57,560 nt of DNA from Actinomycetes bacterium (GTDB taxonomy: Bacteria; Actinomycetota; Acidimicrobiia; Acidimicrobiales; Bog-793): the NCBI GenBank assembly GCA_021786195.1, contig JAJYNS010000083.1:1-57560 (forward strand), in the 5' to 3' direction. The notes under the pieces were generated by a model. The model searched no databases and had not been told where the DNA came from. It saw only the letters and a program-made list of their open reading frames with translations. A program made the translations under genes and the position numbers. Below, piece after piece: positions 52,604 to 57,560 of this stretch (its first letter is position 1; each line of letters opens with the position of its first letter).

Positions 52604-54362
52604 GCAGCGCGTGACCATCGGCGCGCCGCTGCGACCCGAGGAGGTGAGCGGGCGCTCGTTCCCCCCTGCGCGTCGCGGCCTTGACGGCGAGGCGGTGAGG
52701 CGCTTCCTCGAAGAGGTCGCCGGCTCGTTGCGTGAGCTCTACCAGCGCGAGGAGGACCTGCGCCGGCGGCTCGAGGACGCCGAGGCCCGGGCTGCGGCGC
52801 CGGTACTGGACGAGGCGACGGTGACCGCCGCAGTCGGCAGTGAGACGGCGAAGGTGCTGCGCGCGGCTCACGAGGCGGCTCGCGAGGTCGTCGCACGTGC
52901 CGAGGAGCAGGCAGCGGGGATCATGGCGGCAGCGGGCTCCTTGCTGGAGGAGCGCCGGCAGGAGGCGGAGTCGGAGGCCGCGGGGATCCTCGAGCGGGCC
53001 AGGAGCTCCGCCGAGGAGCTCGAGCGGGCGACCAAGGAGCAGTGCAGGTCGATGGTCGACGAGGCACGCGAGGTACGAAGGCGCGTCCTCGCCGACCTGG
53101 CGGAGCGCCGCCGGGAGCTGCACCTCCAGCTCGAGCGCCTGCGCGCCGGGAAAGACGCCCTCGCAGAGGTGATCGTCTCTACGGTCCGCTCGGTCGAGGA
53201 GGTCCGGGCTCGCCTCGCCATGTCCGAGGACGAGGCTCGGGCCGCCGCCGGGACGATCGAGCCGGTCCGAGACGCCCCACCGGCGGCGCTCGGTCCCGAG
53301 GCGGCGGAGACTACGCCGGACTCCGGGCCGACGCCTGCCTCCGGCCCCAGGCCGGCCTCGGGGCCCGCGACGGCCTCTGAGACATCGAGGGCCTCCGAGC
53401 CGGTGCTCGTTCCCGACCTCGGGGAGCCGGTGGGGGCGCCGGATCCGGCGGAGCCGCAGGAGCGGGAGCCGGCCCCTGGTGCGGGCCAGGCGCCCGAGCC
53501 GGGGCAGGCGAGCGCCGTCGACGACATCTTCGCCCGCCTGCGCGCCGCCACGTCCGGCGCCGAGGCGCAGGCGGCCGGCGGTGGCGACCCGGAGGCGGCG
53601 GAGGGGGAGACGTTGCCAGCGGGGAGCGGGCGGGCGGCTCGACCGGCCCGGGGGACGCTCGAGGTCCCATCCGGCGAGCGGCAAGCGCACGAAGAACCCT
53701 TGGCGAGGGGGGTGGCCGAGGGGGCTTTCCTGCGTCGTGACGAGCTCCTCGCACCGGTGGTCGCCGAGCTCGCCCGGGTGCTCAAGAGGGAGCTGCGCTT
53801 CGCACAGAACGAGCTGCTCGACGAGCTGCGCAACCGGCATGGTGCTGCCGGTGCCACGCCGGAGGAGCTCGTGCGCGCCGAGGAGGTCGCCGAGCGGCTC
53901 GCGACGGCGACCTGGGCGCCGCTGCTCGCGGCATGGCGGGCCGGCGGGAGCTTTGCCTGTCCACCCGGCCATGCCGTGGCCGAGCCGGGCCCGGTCCTCG
54001 GCGAGCTCGGTGCCGCGCTCGCCGAGGAGCTGGTCGCCTCGCTGCGGACGCGCCTCGCCGGCGCCGAGGAGGGCGCGGACCCCGGCGAGCTATTGGGAGC
54101 CGCCTACCGCTACCTTCGTGGTGAGCGGGTGGACGAGATCGCCGCCGACCACGCGAGCGCCGCCTTCGCGCTCGGCGAGCTCGGAAGCCTCGACGGAGCG
54201 GGCGCGGTCCTCTGGGTCGCCGCCGAGGAGGGGCACTGCCCGGACTGTGACGACAACGCGCTGGCGGGGCCCGTCCCTGCCGGCCAGGCGTTCCCGACGG
54301 GTCAGTCGCACCCTCCCGTGCATCCGGGCTGCCGCTGCCTGCTGGTGCCGGCGAGCGCATAG
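52596..54362 (+). CDS. DivIVA-type coiled-coil protein with C-terminal cysteine-rich domain
   Basis: 588 residues. The N-terminus has a DivIVA-like signature: LRPEEVSGRSFPPARRGLDGEAVRRFLEEVAG near 12-43. A long charged coiled coil runs to about 230, then a Pro/Ala/Ser-rich linker to about 360. A helical domain follows (375-545), ending in EEGHCPDCDDNALAGPV and HPPVHPGCRCLLVPA. The CxxC plus HPxCRC tail resembles the C-terminus of Mu gpF-like phage head proteins and may bind zinc. GTG 52596 lies 8 bases after TAGGCT and overlaps the previous gene by 8 bases. A role in polar or septal organisation is inferred only from the DivIVA part. Confidence 0.75.
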   Translation: MPEQRVTIGAPLRPEEVSGRSFPPARRGLDGEAVRRFLEEVAGSLRELYQREEDLRRRLEDAEARAAAPVLDEATVTAAVGSETAKVLRAAHEAAREVVARAEEQAAGIMAAAGSLLEERRQEAESEAAGILERARSSAEELERATKEQCRSMVDEAREVRRRVLADLAERRRELHLQLERLRAGKDALAEVIVSTVRSVEEVRARLAMSEDEARAAAGTIEPVRDAPPAALGPEAAETTPDSGPTPASGPRPASGPATASETSRASEPVLVPDLGEPVGAPDPAEPQEREPAPGAGQAPEPGQASAVDDIFARLRAATSGAEAQAAGGGDPEAAEGETLPAGSGRAARPARGTLEVPSGERQAHEEPLARGVAEGAFLRRDELLAPVVAELARVLKRELRFAQNELLDELRNRHGAAGATPEELVRAEEVAERLATATWAPLLAAWRAGGSFACPPGHAVAEPGPVLGELGAALAEELVASLRTRLAGAEEGADPGELLGAAYRYLRGERVDEIAADHASAAFALGELGSLDGAGAVLWVAAEEGHCPDCDDNALAGPVPAGQAFPTGQSHPPVHPGCRCLLVPASA

Positions 54363-54371
54363 GTCCAAGCG

Positions 54372-57300
54372 GTGCGCCTGCCCGCGGACGTCCAAGGTCA
54401 CCATGCCGCCCACCGACGCGGCCTGTGGCTGCTGTCGGGCCTCGCTGCCCTCGTCATCCTCGTCGTCGTCCTTCAGGGGCTCGCCGGCTTCTACACGAAC
54501 TTCCTCTGGTACCACTGGAGCGGCCTAGGGGAGGTGTGGGGGGTCGTCACCTGGACCAAGATCGTCCTGGCGACCGTGTTCGTCGCGCTGGCCTTCGCCC
54601 TGCTGTCGACGAGCTTCTGGCTGGTCGACAAGATCGCGCCCCGGGCGATGTTCATGGCGCCCGACACCGAGCTCGTCCGCCGCTACCAGGCCGTGGTGGG
54701 CCCTCACGCAAGGGCGGCACGCAACCTTGCCGCTCTGCTCGTCGCCCTGGCGCTCGGGACCGGGGCGTCCGATCAGTGGCGGAACTGGCTGCTCTTCGAG
54801 CACGCCGTGCCCTTCGGCCGGCGGGACCCGTTGTTCGGGAGGGACGCGAGCTTCTTCGTCTTCCGGCTGCCGTTCCTCTCCTGGCTCGTCGACTGGGTGC
54901 TCGTGGCGCTCCTCGTCACCTTGGTGCTCACGGCGGTCGACCACCTGCTGAACGGGGCGATACGGATACAGAACAGCCCGAGGATCGAGCCCAGGGCCCT
55001 CGCCCATCTCTCGCTCCTGCTCGGTCTCATGGCGCTCGTGAAGGCCTGGGCCTACTACTACGTCGCGCGCTTTTCCCTCGACCTGTCGACCCGGGGAGTC
55101 GTCCGGGGCGCGGGCTACACCGACGTCCACGTGCGCCTGCCGGCGCTGACGCTGCTTTCCGTCGTCTCCCTCGTCGCCTTCGTCCTGCTCGTCGTCAACG
55201 TCTACCAGCGCACCTGGGTGCTACCCGCGGTCGCCTTCGGGCTGTGGGCCTTCATCGCGCTCGTGATCGGCATCATCTACCCCGGGCTCGTCCAGGCGTT
55301 CCGGGTGACGCCGAGCCAGAGCAAGCTGGAGCAGCCCTACATCGAGCGGAACATCGCGGCCACGAGGTACGCGATGGGGATCTCCGGCGTGCGGGAGTAC
55401 GAGCTCCCGGCCAACCAGGACCTCACGCCGTCGGTGCTCCGCTCCTACGCCCAGACGCTCGGCGACGTCGTGCTGTGGGACCCCGCCTTCGTCGCGCCGA
55501 CGTTCGAGAAGCTCCAGGACGTCCACTCCTACTACCAGCTGAGCGGTCTCGTCGTCGACCGCTACCGGATCGACGGTCGCCTGGAGCCCGTGGTCGCCGG
55601 GGTCCGGGAGCTCGACGTCGCGGCCTTGCCGGACCAGAGCTGGGTCAACACCCACCTCGTCTACACCCATGGCTACGGCCTGGTCGCCGCGCAGGGCAAC
55701 GTCGCCAAGGTGGACGGCACGCCCCGCTTCGTCGCGGGCAATCTGCCCCCGACCTCGGCTTCGAGGTCGCTGCACCTCAGCGAGCCCGGCGTCTACTACG
55801 CGCCCGGGCAGAACCAGTACGTGATCGTGCAGACGGGAGAGCCCGAGATCGACTACCAGGCGAGCTCGGGCAACCAGACGAGCGAGGGGAGGGGCACAGG
55901 GGGCATACCGCTCGACTCCTTCCTCGTCCGTGCCGCCTTCGCCGCGCACCTGCGAGACTTCAACCTGCTCGTGTCGAACCTGGTGACCTCGCGCTCGCGG
56001 ATCTTGCCGATCACCAACGTGCGACGGGCGATGCAGAAGGCCCTGCCCTTCCTCAGGATCGACTCGCACCCCTATCCCGTGGTCGACAACGGACGCCTCT
56101 ACTGGATCGCCGATGCCTATGTGACCTCGGGGTCCTACCCCTACGGCCAGTACGCGCAGACGGGGATGCTCCCGAGCGGGAGCGGGCTGTCCGGCTCCTA
56201 CGACTTCGTCCGAGACGCGGTGAAGATCGTGATGGACGCCCACTCCGGGAGGATGCGGTTCTACGCCGTGGACGCGAGCACCGACCCGGTCCTCGAGGCG
56301 TACGAGCAGGCATTCCCCGGGCTGTTCCGGCCGTTGTCGCAGATGGACCGAGTGCTGCGCCAGCATCTTCGCTATCCCCAGGATCTTCTCGAGGTGCAGG
56401 CGGCGATGTACGGGCGCTACCACGTCTCGCCGAGCGAGGCGGCGCTGTTCTACAGCGGCAGCGCGACCTGGGACCTCTCGGAGATCTCGACCTCGGAGAA
56501 CGGAGAGCCCCTGCGCCCCTTGAAGCGCGGTCCCGGCGGTGGGGTCGCGAGCTTCCAGCCGATCTACGAGATGCTCCGCCTCCCAGGGCACAGCCATCAG
56601 AGCTTCGACGCGGTGGAGCCGCTCGTCCCTTACTCGGCCTCCGGAAGCATCCAGACGCTGAAGGCGCTGCTCGTCGCCGACTCCTCGCCGAGCCACTACG
56701 GCCAGCTCGAGTCCTTCTACACGCCGCCGAGCGTCTCGATCCCCGGACCGGAGCAGGCGAACAGCCTGATGCAGTCGAATGCCGACGTCTCGAAGCAGAT
56801 CACTCTGCTCGGCCAGGTCGGCTCCGTCGTGTCGCTCGGCACGGTGCAGATCCTCCCGATCGCCGACTCGCTCCTTTACGTCCGGCCCGTCTACGTGTCC
56901 TCGGCCCAGACCGAGCTTCCCCAGCTGCGTTACGTCGTCGTCCTCTACGGCCAGCAGGTCGCGATGGCTCCGACGCTGGACGAGGCGCTGGCCAAGGTCT
57001 TCGGCGGCACCTCGGGGGGCACCGGAGGCCCTGGTGGCCAGAGCCCGGGATCCTCCGGGGGGCGGAGCGAGGGCGCACACGTGCCCGCCGCCGTGCGCAA
57101 GCTCCTCTCCGAGGCGACGAGCGCGTTCGACGCCGGCAGGAAGGCCCTCGCCGCGGGCGATCTCGGCGCGTACCAGCAGGAGGTCGTCAAGGCGGAGCGG
57201 TACGTCGCCGCCGCCGAGAAGCTCCTCACCCAGCACGGCTCGACGGCCGCCAGCAGCCGGTCGGCGCGCTTCGGAACCTCGCCGCCCACCGTGCCGGCCA

Positions 57301-57491
57301 TCTCCTCCTACGGGGCCACCGGTGTCGTGACCGGCACCGAGGGCCATGCCGGTCGCAACCTCACCGAGGAGCATGCCCGTCGCAGCGCGGCCTCGCCCAC
57401 CGCCACCCGGCCGGCAGCCCGGCAGCGCGCTAGGAGCCCGACGCGCCCGTTGCCACCGGCACCCTCGCCCGTCCAGGCGGCGCGTGCCTGA
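54372..57491 (+). CDS. UPF0182 family large membrane protein
   Basis: 1039 residues, full length for UPF0182 (Rv3193c/Rv0064 in mycobacteria). The N-terminal 310 residues hold about seven membrane helices, starting GLWLLSGLAALVILVVVLQGLAGFYTNFLWY. Diagnostic segments are FGRDASFFVFRLPFL near 155-169, PGLVQAFRVTPSQSKLEQPYIERNIAATR near 303-331, and a large extracellular domain with LRYPQDLLEVQAAMYGRYHV near 672-691. The C-terminal 140 residues are Gly/Ser/Arg-rich and variable. The function of the family is unknown. The start is GTG 54372. Confidence 0.94.
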   Translation: MRLPADVQGHHAAHRRGLWLLSGLAALVILVVVLQGLAGFYTNFLWYHWSGLGEVWGVVTWTKIVLATVFVALAFALLSTSFWLVDKIAPRAMFMAPDTELVRRYQAVVGPHARAARNLAALLVALALGTGASDQWRNWLLFEHAVPFGRRDPLFGRDASFFVFRLPFLSWLVDWVLVALLVTLVLTAVDHLLNGAIRIQNSPRIEPRALAHLSLLLGLMALVKAWAYYYVARFSLDLSTRGVVRGAGYTDVHVRLPALTLLSVVSLVAFVLLVVNVYQRTWVLPAVAFGLWAFIALVIGIIYPGLVQAFRVTPSQSKLEQPYIERNIAATRYAMGISGVREYELPANQDLTPSVLRSYAQTLGDVVLWDPAFVAPTFEKLQDVHSYYQLSGLVVDRYRIDGRLEPVVAGVRELDVAALPDQSWVNTHLVYTHGYGLVAAQGNVAKVDGTPRFVAGNLPPTSASRSLHLSEPGVYYAPGQNQYVIVQTGEPEIDYQASSGNQTSEGRGTGGIPLDSFLVRAAFAAHLRDFNLLVSNLVTSRSRILPITNVRRAMQKALPFLRIDSHPYPVVDNGRLYWIADAYVTSGSYPYGQYAQTGMLPSGSGLSGSYDFVRDAVKIVMDAHSGRMRFYAVDASTDPVLEAYEQAFPGLFRPLSQMDRVLRQHLRYPQDLLEVQAAMYGRYHVSPSEAALFYSGSATWDLSEISTSENGEPLRPLKRGPGGGVASFQPIYEMLRLPGHSHQSFDAVEPLVPYSASGSIQTLKALLVADSSPSHYGQLESFYTPPSVSIPGPEQANSLMQSNADVSKQITLLGQVGSVVSLGTVQILPIADSLLYVRPVYVSSAQTELPQLRYVVVLYGQQVAMAPTLDEALAKVFGGTSGGTGGPGGQSPGSSGGRSEGAHVPAAVRKLLSEATSAFDAGRKALAAGDLGAYQQEVVKAERYVAAAEKLLTQHGSTAASSRSARFGTSPPTVPAISSYGATGVVTGTEGHAGRNLTEEHARRSAASPTATRPAARQRARSPTRPLPPAPSPVQAARA

Positions 57492-57560
57492 GCCACGCGG
57501 CCCGAGGCACTGCGGGCGGCCCTGGGGTCGTCCGGGAGCGGCGTTCCCCCGGCCGTGGTA
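57492..57560 (+). other. Right-edge intergenic sequence
   Basis: 69 bases after the UPF0182 stop. Nothing is recognised; there is no clear hairpin, tRNA or start of a further gene. Confidence 0.5.

Noticed and set aside
52596-54362. Prophage remnant
   Set aside because: Only the C-terminal cysteine motif looks phage-like; no terminase, portal, integrase or att repeat is nearby and the flanking genes are conserved actinobacterial envelope genes.
57492-57560. tRNA or terminator at the right edge
   Set aside because: No cloverleaf arms or clean inverted repeat can be drawn in the 69 bases available.

Overview
The window is very GC-rich and densely coded. It fits a chromosome segment of a high-GC actinobacterium. 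Two WhiB-type regulators, a GuaB3 paralogue, a UPF0182 membrane protein, a YlbL-type PDZ/Lon protein and a DUF2342 protein together support this. The class cannot be fixed from the sequence alone; Acidimicrobiia or a related deep lineage is a guess. I see no tRNA, rRNA, CRISPR array, transposase or prophage. GTG starts are common. At least ten genes have a TANNNT box only 6-9 bases before the start codon, which suggests many leaderless mRNAs.

Region 1 (1-10.3 kb) is a catabolic island. A TetR repressor (partial) diverges from a shikimate/quinate dehydrogenase-like gene and a ribose-type ABC importer. An acylating aldehyde dehydrogenase, a citrate-synthase-fold lyase, a ThDP enzyme, a metal-dependent TIM-barrel protein that looks like a dehydroshikimate dehydratase, and a type II dehydroquinase follow. 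A shared ACGNACTAGT motif lies before both transcription units and is probably the TetR operator. I read this as uptake and breakdown of a cyclitol acid such as quinate or shikimate, with unusual downstream chemistry. It is the best candidate here for an undescribed pathway.

Region 2 (10.3-17 kb, minus strand plus a divergent regulator) is a beta-galactoside unit: binding protein, two permeases, a GH42 beta-galactosidase and a LacI regulator, with a perfect 14-bp operator of the CebR type. A 7-bp tandem repeat lies just before the ribosome-binding site of the GH42 gene.

Region 3 (17-40.9 kb) is housekeeping: CIRCE-groES-groEL, a Nudix hydrolase, two large membrane proteins, guaB3, guaA, pcrA, sucCD, purN-purH, folD, metF, icd, the Leloir genes galT-galE-galK, and mdh. 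GalTEK can take up the galactose released by the GH42 enzyme.

Region 4 (40.8-46.6 kb) holds a small SCP2-like protein, sdhC-sdhA-sdhB, two whiB genes and a glutamate formiminotransferase. A 26-bp near-perfect palindrome lies between sdhC and the first whiB.

Region 5 (46.7-57.5 kb) is an envelope and cell-organisation block. It matches the actinobacterial DUF2342/YlbL/UPF0182 neighbourhood, but also carries an HtrA-like protein with a lost catalytic triad, an orphan MreB-like actin-fold protein, a HEAT-repeat protein and a DivIVA-type coiled-coil protein whose tail carries a phage-head-like cysteine motif.
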